Below, in pieces: positions 57,280 through 64,000 of a stretch of DNA of 64,000 nucleotides. Origin of the DNA: VXNE01 sp965248075. GTDB taxonomy: Bacteria; Pseudomonadota; Gammaproteobacteria; Pseudomonadales; Azotimanducaceae. Where the stretch lies: positions 2,770,391-2,834,390 of the forward strand of contig CBDFIL010000003.1 of assembly GCA_965248075.1 (NCBI GenBank), in the 5' to 3' direction. The translations under genes and the position numbers were made by a program. Below the pieces are notes generated by a model that saw only the letters and a program-made list of their open reading frames with translations, searched no databases and had not been told where the DNA came from. Each line of letters starts with the position of its first letter. Positions within the stretch are counted from its first letter, which is position 1.

Positions 57280-59631
57280 CTATGCATCCGATCCATCCGG
57301 CAACGCGTAAGCAATTACCCTCCCGCCCGTTTCCGGCGTGCCCTCGCCGTGACCCGCGGGCAGGTCTTCAAAACTGCCTTGCGGCGCCACCGTACCCGGC
57401 ACGGTGACTACAACATACTGGCGGCCGGTCTTCGGGCTCACATAGCTCATGGGTGTGGCCTCCGAACTACTACGCAGTGGGCCCTTCCAGACCACTTCGC
57501 CCGTCAGCACATCAATAGCGCGCAGTTGCCCGTCTGTGACACCGCCATGGAAGATCAGGCCGCCGGCCGTGACGATAGAACCCGCCACATAGGCGAAGCC
57601 CAATCCAAGCGGACCCATGCCCCGTCGCCAGACAACTTGCTGTGTGGTGAGGTCGACCACTGCAATTTCTCCATAGGGTGGTTTGAGGCAGGGCAGAAGA
57701 AGCGGCGAGGTGAACATCTCCACGACAGCCGCAAACCGTGTGCCACGCTGCGGACCGCCAACTCCATAACCGGTCGAGAACATTTCTGCAGAATCTTGCG
57801 ACTGCAGCAGATCTTCTTCCCGGGGAACCATATGAATGACCCACGGTAAATGCAGGTTGTTCACGACCATCAACTGGCGCTCTTCGTCGACTGCGACGCT
57901 TCCCCAGTTCATACCTCCGGCCGGCCCGGGATAGAGCAGCGTTCCCTGCACGGAAGGTGGGGTCATCGGGCCTTCGTAGCGCAGCTCGCGAAAATTCATT
58001 CGACACGCCATCTGATCGAACGGCGAGATTCCGAAGAGGTCCTGTTCGCGGATACGCGGGTGCGCAAAGGACGGCATTCCCGTGGAGAATGGTTGGGTGG
58101 CGGCCGCGCGTTCATCCGGCAGATCCGACTGCGGCACCTCTCGCTCGGTAACTTCGGTCAGCAGCTCGCCGGTCGCTCGATCAAGCACAAAGAGCTCACC
58201 GCGTTTGGTGGGCACAATCACCGCCTTGCGCCGCACGCCGTCGAGCGTCAGATCCACCAGCGTGGGTTGCGACGGAACATCGTAGTCCCAGATGTCGTGG
58301 TGGGTGGTCTGAAAGTGCCAGCGCGTCAGCCCGGTTCGTGCGTCGATTGCGACAATGGAGCTGGCGAACTTGTCCATGACTTCGGTACGGTGGCCCCCGA
58401 AGTAGTCGGGCGTGGCGTTGCCGGTGGGCACATAAACGAGACCCAGCTCGTCGTCGGCCGACGTCAGGCTCCAGACATTGGGTGTGCCACGAGTGTAGAA
58501 GCCGCCTTCCGGTGGCATGACGGTTTTGCCTTCGCGGCCGACATCCCAGGCCCATAGCAACTCGCCGGTGCGCGGATCGTAGCCGCGCACAACACCCGAG
58601 GGCTCCTCCGTTTCCTGGTTATCCGCAACCCACCCGCCAACCACCAGCGAGCCGCTCGCAACCGTAGGTGGCGAAGAAACAAAATAGTAGAAGGGTTTCA
58701 CCTCGCCCATTCCGGCGAGCAGTGAGATCTGCCCGGCATCGCCGAACTCGTCGCAAGGCCTACCGGTCGCCTTGTCCACCGCGATCATGCGTGCATCAGT
58801 TGTGGCCGTGTAAATACGTTCGGCACAGCGTTCGCCCCTGGGGCGCTCGGGAATGTGATAGTAGGTCACACCACGGCAGTTGGCGGTCATGCCGAAAGCC
58901 GGCGTGTTGTTTTCAGGGTCGAAACGCCAGCGTTCGGCACCGGTATCTGCGTCCAGCGAGATCATGACGTTCTGGGCGGTACAGAGGTAGAGTCCATCGT
59001 CGATCTGGATGGGTGTACCGCTGAATCCTCCAATTCGGGAGGTATCCGTCTGCCAGACCCGGGTCAGGTCGCCAACGTTCTCCTTGTTGATCTGGGAATG
59101 GGGCGCATAGCGCGTTCCGGCGTGGCTCGCGCCATAGGCTTCCCAATCCGGCGAGTTCTGGGGCGGACCGTAGCTGACATCTGACAGGGGCAGCACATCG
59201 GTACTGATCAGATTGAATGTCATCGCGGAGAGCACAAGAACGCTGCCCGTCGCGCAAACCTGCAGGGTACGCGTACGGAACGGTGCAGGCATATCATCGC
59301 CCCACAGGCGGCGTCGAATTGTCGGTGTGCAAAGCACGAGCCAGAATATGCCGACCAACCAGATTCGTGATCCGACCAACCAGAATTCGGCGCCCGCCTC
59401 ATAAACCGCCCAGGTGAGGGTCAGCAGCAGTACCGCGGAAAACAGATAAAACCCTCGGCGCTGCTCGCGCCACAATTCGACCGCACTGAGCGACATCAGA
59501 ATGCCTGCGCACACGTAATATGGCGTCCCGCCCACCAACGCCAGCTCTGCGCCCAACCAGGTCATCGGCAAACCGATGGCCCCGATCGCGATTGCGGTGG
59601 TTCTCAGCCGCCACTTGCCTTTTGTTGGCAT
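57280..59631 (-). CDS. Membrane-bound PQQ-dependent dehydrogenase (glucose/quinate dehydrogenase type)
   Basis: A 783-residue quinoprotein that oxidises a sugar or alcohol in the periplasm and reduces membrane quinone. The N-terminus has four or five membrane helices (AIAIGAIGLPMTWLGAELAL, FYLFSAVLLLTLTWAVYEAG, IWLVGIFWLVLCTP, VCATGSVLVLSAMTFNL), then the eight-bladed propeller: WEAYGASHAGTRYAPHSQI, SLDADTGAERWRFDPE, and the catalytic region FQTTHHDIWDYDVPSQPTLV with the Asp found in membrane glucose dehydrogenase. It ends GHGEGTPETGGRVIAYALP. No PQQ synthesis genes are in view. Confidence 0.93.
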   Translation of the reverse strand: MPTKGKWRLRTTAIAIGAIGLPMTWLGAELALVGGTPYYVCAGILMSLSAVELWREQRRGFYLFSAVLLLTLTWAVYEAGAEFWLVGSRIWLVGIFWLVLCTPTIRRRLWGDDMPAPFRTRTLQVCATGSVLVLSAMTFNLISTDVLPLSDVSYGPPQNSPDWEAYGASHAGTRYAPHSQINKENVGDLTRVWQTDTSRIGGFSGTPIQIDDGLYLCTAQNVMISLDADTGAERWRFDPENNTPAFGMTANCRGVTYYHIPERPRGERCAERIYTATTDARMIAVDKATGRPCDEFGDAGQISLLAGMGEVKPFYYFVSSPPTVASGSLVVGGWVADNQETEEPSGVVRGYDPRTGELLWAWDVGREGKTVMPPEGGFYTRGTPNVWSLTSADDELGLVYVPTGNATPDYFGGHRTEVMDKFASSIVAIDARTGLTRWHFQTTHHDIWDYDVPSQPTLVDLTLDGVRRKAVIVPTKRGELFVLDRATGELLTEVTEREVPQSDLPDERAAATQPFSTGMPSFAHPRIREQDLFGISPFDQMACRMNFRELRYEGPMTPPSVQGTLLYPGPAGGMNWGSVAVDEERQLMVVNNLHLPWVIHMVPREEDLLQSQDSAEMFSTGYGVGGPQRGTRFAAVVEMFTSPLLLPCLKPPYGEIAVVDLTTQQVVWRRGMGPLGLGFAYVAGSIVTAGGLIFHGGVTDGQLRAIDVLTGEVVWKGPLRSSSEATPMSYVSPKTGRQYVVVTVPGTVAPQGSFEDLPAGHGEGTPETGGRVIAYALPDGSDA

Positions 59632-59805
59632 GCTTCCCTCAATTTACTGTCTTGCCGGACGCCACAGAATAGCATCCCTATGATTTAGCCTCATATTCAT
59701 GGTGACGACGAAACCGTAGACGTGGATGACGACGGCGAGGAGGCTCTTTGCAAAACGAATCCCTGCGCGGTACGCTCAATCGGGTTCGAATGGGAGGGTC
59801 ACCAG

Positions 59806-61620
59806 ATGATCCGATGCACTGCCATTGGCGCCGCGTTGCGTGCCGCCCCAGTCGCTTTGATCCTCGTAACCACAACGCCCGTCTTCGCAGCCGGCTTCGA
59901 GGGCGTGATCACGGACAATGATGGTGACGTCATCCCGGGCGCGATGGTCACCTTCCGCTTCGGCGAACCCTTTCAAGAGCGCACCGTATTCACGGATGAC
60001 GACGGTCACTATGCCGTTGCGGGGCTCGAACCTCAGGCGAGCCACCTCGTACGCGTGCGGCGTATCGGCTGGGCGGACGTCCGCTCCGCCAATCATCGAG
60101 CGCCCGAGCAAGGGCTTGCCGAGCTCGATCTGAGCATGATGCGACACACCGATCCCGAAGCGGTCGCTGAGCAGCTACCGGCAAATCACTGGTACGCCCT
60201 GCTGCTCGCCAAGCTCACCGATGAAGGCGAACGGGAGCAGTTCGTGCGCCAATGCACGTTCTGTCATCAACAGGGCAACGCAGCCACGCGGCTGGTACGC
60301 GATCCCGCGGAATGGCGCAAGGTGCTCGCACTCATGGCGCGCATGGGCGCAGGGCTTGATGCGGAGTTCAGCGCGCGTGTGCCCGATCTCATCAACGCCG
60401 CTTACGACCCGGAAACTGCGATTCCAGCGCTCACCAAAGGTTGGCAGGACCCGGAGTTTGCCCCACCGCCATCGGCGCACGTACGCCGGTCCATCGTCGA
60501 CGAGTATCAACTGGGGGAGCGATCTTCGATGCAGCACGACATGATCGTGCACCCGAGCGGGCACATTTACTCCGTAGACATGACCACCGACACGCTCTTC
60601 CGACTGGACCCGAGTGTGCCGGGTGGTGCGCGGGAGTGGTATGGCATTCCCAACGAGGACGTGCCCATGGGCGGGGTCATGGGAAACAACGCGCTGCTGC
60701 CCAACACGGAAATGCGGGTAGGTCCGCATTCCCTGCAAGTCGACTCCAGGGGTGCGATCTGGATAACGCTGGCCGACGGCAATCGACTGGCGAAGTTCGA
60801 CCCAGCGGACAACTCGTTCACCATCGAGCCGTTGCCCGACGGCATTTACCCTCACACGCTGCGCATCGACGATCGCGATCGCATCTGGTACACGATCGCC
60901 GTCTCGAATCACGTCGGCGTCTACGACCCGACAACAGGGCGCCACGAGGTGCGCAGGGTGCCGGCGCGCAGCTTGGGCGAGGAATTTACGCTCAGGTTAC
61001 AGCCGTTCTTGTTCTGGTTGAGCCAGTACGTCGATCTCGATCTCGAGGGCGGTGAGGGAGGCGGACTGCCAATACCCTACGGCATCGACATCGCGCCCAA
61101 TGGCGATATCTGGTTCAGTCAGCTCAACGCACATCGCATCGGCCACATCGATCCCGAAACACTCGACATCACCATGATAGACACGCCGTTCACCGCACCC
61201 CGCAGGATGCGATTCGATTCCGTTGGCAACCTCTGGATACCGGGGTTTTCCTCCAACGTGTTGTCGCGCTTCGATCCGGCAACCCATGAGTTCAAGAACT
61301 TTCCGATACCCATCGAGCCGCTGGGCACCGAAACACCTTACGCGCTGAACGTCGACCGCCGCACCGATACCGTGTGGATCTGTGGCACCAACAGCGACAC
61401 GTTGATCAGTTTCGACACCGCAAACGAGACATTCACCGTATATCCGCTACCCACGCAGACCACCTATACGCGCGATATCGATTTTGACGCCGACGGCGGT
61501 GTGTGGACGTCGAACTCGAACCTTCCGGCCTGGCAGATCGAGACCGGGATTCCGCGTGTGCTGCGGCTCAAGCCGCCACAAGATCCTGCGGTCAGCCTGC
61601 GGAGCGCCAGTCTGCAATGA
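59806..61620 (+). CDS. Exported protein with carboxypeptidase-regulatory-like, CxxCH and Vgb-like propeller domains
   Basis: A 604-residue protein with a signal peptide (APVALILVTTTPVFAAG), a carboxypeptidase-regulatory-like beta domain (about 30-110; GFEGVITDNDGDVIPGAMVT), a helical segment containing one heme c motif CTFCH at 150-154, and a virginiamycin B lyase-like (Vgb) beta-propeller from about 220 on (VHPSGHIYSVDMTTDTLFRL, YGIDIAPNGDIWFSQLNAHR, DFDADGGVWTSNSNLPAW). GGAGG precedes the ATG. Its stop overlaps the next gene (ATGA), beginning a three-gene operon. The reaction is unknown; an electron-carrying sensor or lyase is possible. Confidence 0.82.
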   Translation: MIRCTAIGAALRAAPVALILVTTTPVFAAGFEGVITDNDGDVIPGAMVTFRFGEPFQERTVFTDDDGHYAVAGLEPQASHLVRVRRIGWADVRSANHRAPEQGLAELDLSMMRHTDPEAVAEQLPANHWYALLLAKLTDEGEREQFVRQCTFCHQQGNAATRLVRDPAEWRKVLALMARMGAGLDAEFSARVPDLINAAYDPETAIPALTKGWQDPEFAPPPSAHVRRSIVDEYQLGERSSMQHDMIVHPSGHIYSVDMTTDTLFRLDPSVPGGAREWYGIPNEDVPMGGVMGNNALLPNTEMRVGPHSLQVDSRGAIWITLADGNRLAKFDPADNSFTIEPLPDGIYPHTLRIDDRDRIWYTIAVSNHVGVYDPTTGRHEVRRVPARSLGEEFTLRLQPFLFWLSQYVDLDLEGGEGGGLPIPYGIDIAPNGDIWFSQLNAHRIGHIDPETLDITMIDTPFTAPRRMRFDSVGNLWIPGFSSNVLSRFDPATHEFKNFPIPIEPLGTETPYALNVDRRTDTVWICGTNSDTLISFDTANETFTVYPLPTQTTYTRDIDFDADGGVWTSNSNLPAWQIETGIPRVLRLKPPQDPAVSLRSASLQ

Positions 61621-62162
61621 CCCTGGCCTGCTCGCGCGCCCTCGCCGCCGTGATTTCGGTGGCCGCACTCCCCGGGTGTGCCGACAGCCAGCAGCAAGCG
61701 GCCGCCGCAGCCACTCCGGTTGACCGTTTGGTCGCCGAGCTCCGCCAGCAGATGCCCGCGAACCCGAGCAGCGTCGTTGTCCAGCTTGCGTTCGGCGAGG
61801 AAGCCGATCTCGACCTCTACGTCACCGACCCGTTGTTGGAAACGGTGTACTTCGCGCGACACGAGTCGCGCACCGGTGGACGCTTCGCAACGGACGTTCG
61901 CTGTGACACGTCGGGGCCTCGTATCGAGGAGGTACGTTTCGCCGCGCCATGGCCTGGACGCTACCGGGTGGGTATCGACCACCCGGAGCGTTGCGACGGC
62001 ATGCCGGCACCCGCCCCGGCCGCATACGCCGTCGTGGTACACGCCGACGGCAAAACCTCGCAGACCAGTGGCTCCATCGAGCTTGAGAGGTTTGAAGTTG
62101 TCGTGCTCGAATTCGAAGTGGCAGGAGAAACCATCGATGCGCCAACGGAAGTCGCGGATTAG
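61617..62162 (+). CDS. Lipoprotein-like protein with DUF2135-type domain
   Basis: A 181-residue protein with a signal peptide and a lipobox (AALPGCADSQQQ, Cys about residue 21), so probably outer-membrane or periplasmic lipoprotein. The rest is beta-rich: VVVQLAFGEEADLDLYVTDP, ETVYFARHESRTGG, PWPGRYRVGIDHPERCDG and YAVVVHADGKTSQTSGSIEL, as in YfaP-like DUF2135 proteins. It overlaps both neighbours (ATGA at 61617-61620; 26 bases with the cytochrome gene). It may bind a ligand for the partner proteins. Confidence 0.72.
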   Translation: MTLACSRALAAVISVAALPGCADSQQQAAAAATPVDRLVAELRQQMPANPSSVVVQLAFGEEADLDLYVTDPLLETVYFARHESRTGGRFATDVRCDTSGPRIEEVRFAAPWPGRYRVGIDHPERCDGMPAPAPAAYAVVVHADGKTSQTSGSIELERFEVVVLEFEVAGETIDAPTEVAD

Positions 62163-62589
62163 CCCCGCGCTACCCGGACTACTGCGTCTCGGATCCGTGT
62201 TCGGACGGGTGCTCGGTACCGTATTCGGGATTACGCTGGCAGCCGAGTTGCCAGCGGACCCTTCTTCCATGGATGCAGCGACCGACACTGCGCAAAGCGG
62301 CGCTATGCTCTACCAGCAACTCTGCGCGTCATGCCATGGTGCCGAGGGTCGCGGCGACGGTGATGTCGAGCACGAGCTTCTGCTGGGGCCCAGGGACTTT
62401 CGCCTGAATGCTTTCAAGTTCGACACCGATGCGGACTGGCAACGCGGCACCGACGCAGACCTCGCCAACGTGATCCGCCACGGAACCAGAGCCTACGGAG
62501 GTTCGCCCCAGATGCCACCCTGGCAAAACCTGTCCGAGGAGGACATCGCAGCCCTGGTCGCGCACGTACGCAGGTTGCAGGACTACTAG
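62137..62589 (+). CDS. Membrane-anchored or secreted c-type cytochrome
   Basis: A 150-residue class I cytochrome c. After a hydrophobic N-terminal segment (LPGLLRLGSVFGRVLGTVFG) comes the heme motif QLCASCHGAEGRGDGDV at 61-77, then a methionine ligand in GSPQMPPWQNLSEEDIAALV. The ATG at 62137 has GGAG 9 bases upstream and lies inside the 3' end of the lipoprotein gene. It is the likely electron acceptor for the propeller protein of the same operon, or of the PQQ dehydrogenase family enzymes. Confidence 0.88.
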   Translation: MRQRKSRISPALPGLLRLGSVFGRVLGTVFGITLAAELPADPSSMDAATDTAQSGAMLYQQLCASCHGAEGRGDGDVEHELLLGPRDFRLNAFKFDTDADWQRGTDADLANVIRHGTRAYGGSPQMPPWQNLSEEDIAALVAHVRRLQDY

Positions 62590-62597
62590 CCTGGCTA

Positions 62598-62635
62598 ATC
62601 GAGACGGGCCGGGTGATGACCCGCAGCCGCTCGCC
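62598..62635. repeat. Fragment of the thioesterase gene copied into an intergenic region
   Basis: ATCGAGACGGGCCGGGTGAT and the following GACCCGCAGCCGCTCGCC match positions 55196-55233 of the thioesterase gene with two differences over 38 bases. The next 70 bases also resemble the gap at 56551-56620 (both start CTGGCGGAAA). No gene occupies 62590-62823. Confidence 0.7.
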
Positions 62636-62823
62636 TGGTTCTCTATCGGCTGGCGGAAAATTCCTGCCCAATCGTCTCACTCCCAGGCGGGGTGGTTTAT
62701 TTGCTGCGGACGTGTTCGGCTTTCTCAGGGCTCCATGTCCTGACGTTCGTCGGGGTATGTGACGCATCTGCCCTGGCGTTCCCGGCTTTGCGGTGGCGCC
62801 GACGGTTGGCCGGAGGAAACAAG

Positions 62824-63909
62824 ATGTCGCACGAAACCTGTAACCACAACCCGCGTCTCGTCAGCGTTGGACTAATCGCCGTTCTGGCTATCCTCGCGCT
62901 GCCGGGTCCAGCATGGTCAATGGAATACGAACCCGAGCGAACCGCATGGGGATCGCCTGACTTGCAGGGAGTGTGGGATTTCCGCACGCTTACTCCGCTG
63001 GAACGCCCACCGGAACTGGCCGACAAGGCGGAATTCACGGCTGAAGAAGCGGAGGCTTTTCGCAAGACAACGCTGGAGCTTTACGACAGCGACAACCGGG
63101 GTGACGATAGGGGAATTGTCGATGTGGAGCGCGCCTACAATGCTGTCTGGCTGGATGTTGGTACAGAGCTGAGCGAAGATCTGCGGACCTCGCTGATCGT
63201 CGATCCACCCAATGGTCGTTTACCGGCACTTACCGAGGCCGCGGTCGCACGCACGAAGGAGCAAAACGACCCAGGAACTCCACGCGTGCGCGATCTTTTC
63301 TCCTCGGCAAAGGTCCTCGCCAGCCCCGAGACTTTTCGACCCGCCGATCCAGAGTCCCTGGGGCTTTCCGAACGTTGTCTGGTCGGATTCAATGCCGGCC
63401 CACCCCTGAGTCCGAACGTCTACAACAACATTCTGCGAATCGTGCAGACTCCGGACCACGTGGTGCTGGTGACGGAGATGATCCACGACGCGCGTATTGT
63501 ACCCATCGATGGGCCGGCACACCTGCCGGCCGACATCAGGCGTTGGTCCGGCGACTCCCGCGGCCACTGGGAAGGCGATACGCTGGTCGTTGATACGACC
63601 AATTTCACGGACAAGACCGCCGCCTTTCAACTCCCCTACAACCCGGAGAACGACCCTGTGGAGGGCCCCGTGGGATCGGGCCTGCACCTGCACCTCACCG
63701 AGCGGTTCACCCGCACCGGCGAGGACCGGCTGCGCTACGAGTACACCATCGATGATCCCACTACCTTCGTACAACCCTTTACGGTGGCGATTACCCTTCG
63801 GGCGACGGATGACCGGATGTACGAATTCGCATGCCACGAGGGCAACTATTCGGCCCCGGCCATACTGAGAGGCGCCAGATTGCTCGAGAAGGAAGAGTCG
63901 GGTAGCTAG
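62824..63909 (+). CDS. Secreted protein of unknown function
   Basis: A 361-residue protein with a signal peptide (VGLIAVLAILALPGPAWSM). The mature part has AWGSPDLQGVWDFRTLTPLE, a long acidic stretch, NNILRIVQTPDHVVLVTEM, WSGDSRGHWEGDTLVVDTTN and a C-terminal YTIDDPTTFVQPFTVAITLR. Proteins of this shape are abundant in soil and marine bacteria and have no assigned function. GGAGGAAACAAG precedes the ATG at 62824. It is 234 bases after the cytochrome gene. Confidence 0.75.
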   Translation: MSHETCNHNPRLVSVGLIAVLAILALPGPAWSMEYEPERTAWGSPDLQGVWDFRTLTPLERPPELADKAEFTAEEAEAFRKTTLELYDSDNRGDDRGIVDVERAYNAVWLDVGTELSEDLRTSLIVDPPNGRLPALTEAAVARTKEQNDPGTPRVRDLFSSAKVLASPETFRPADPESLGLSERCLVGFNAGPPLSPNVYNNILRIVQTPDHVVLVTEMIHDARIVPIDGPAHLPADIRRWSGDSRGHWEGDTLVVDTTNFTDKTAAFQLPYNPENDPVEGPVGSGLHLHLTERFTRTGEDRLRYEYTIDDPTTFVQPFTVAITLRATDDRMYEFACHEGNYSAPAILRGARLLEKEESGS

Positions 63910-63975
63910 CGTGCCCACGCCGATGGAGTTGCTACCCAACTTCCAAGGTAGGAGAGGGCTCGAAATGGAGAGCAC

Positions 63976-64000
63976 GTGAAGAAGACCCGCTTGATGCCCG
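63976..64000 (+). CDS. Possible start of a further gene, cut by the window
   Basis: GTG at 63976 opens a frame reading MKKTRLMP to the end of the window, with GGAGA 5 bases upstream. A basic N-terminus is typical of a signal peptide, but eight residues cannot identify a gene. Confidence 0.35.

Overview
The window is GC-rich bacterial chromosome, most likely from an uncultured gammaproteobacterium. The evidence is a csiV-like gene overlapping mfd, a LexA with an E. coli-type CTGT-N8-ACAG operator, a class 2 (quinone-linked) PyrD, a Slt70-type transglycosylase, a TatD of the DIGANLT type and a methylthioinosine phosphorylase-like gene. Genus-level assignment is not possible from the sequence alone. 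Genes are tightly packed; 4-base stop/start overlaps (ATGA, GTGA and probably CTGA) are the normal way neighbours are joined.

Region 1 (1-24.5 kb) is conserved housekeeping DNA: cysE (partial), nadK, an XdhC/MocA-like molybdoenzyme maturation pair, a frame-damaged VapBC-like toxin-antitoxin pair, a DUF2797 protein, pepN, a MoxR/DUF58/DUF4381/BatA/BatB aerotolerance-type operon, pyrD, amtB, then a long minus-strand series (ddl, S9 peptidase, acetyltransferase, small membrane protein, C39-like peptidase; and tatD, slt, uspA). Two 153-bp copies of a five-hairpin repeat sit exactly at the stop codons of two plus-strand genes (4738-4890 and 24477-24629), and paired changes keep the hairpins.

Region 2 (24.6-44.2 kb) holds topA behind an array of palindromes, SOS-regulated lexA, an ORF-less group II intron remnant, a frameshifted mscS followed by hpt and a methylthioinosine phosphorylase, csiV/mfd, a three-gene 2-oxoacid:ferredoxin oxidoreductase operon that carries its own GltD-like Fe-S flavoprotein, a long-form GAPDH, and small genes.

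Region 3 (44.2-53.5 kb) is an accessory, repeat-rich block: an IS110 element lying between REP-like hairpins, a three-copy 63-bp double-hairpin array, an orphan AAA-type ATPase, a truncated IS256 fused to the tail of a disrupted membrane-protein gene, 144-bp tandem repeats, a full group II intron with its reverse transcriptase, and an IS1111-type (IS110 family) element beside it. Both DEDD-recombinase elements belong to families known to use guide (bridge) RNAs and to favour palindromic repeats.

Region 4 (53.5-64 kb) looks like a periplasmic/oxidative metabolic block: an ECF sigma factor, a short-chain dehydrogenase, a hotdog thioesterase, a secreted metallo-beta-lactamase-fold hydrolase, a GlcG/HbpS protein, a membrane PQQ dehydrogenase, and an operon of a CxxCH-bearing beta-propeller protein, a DUF2135-like lipoprotein and a c-type cytochrome, followed by a secreted protein of unknown function. 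Exported redox proteins and a PQQ enzyme suggest substrate oxidation feeding the respiratory chain, but no substrate can be named.
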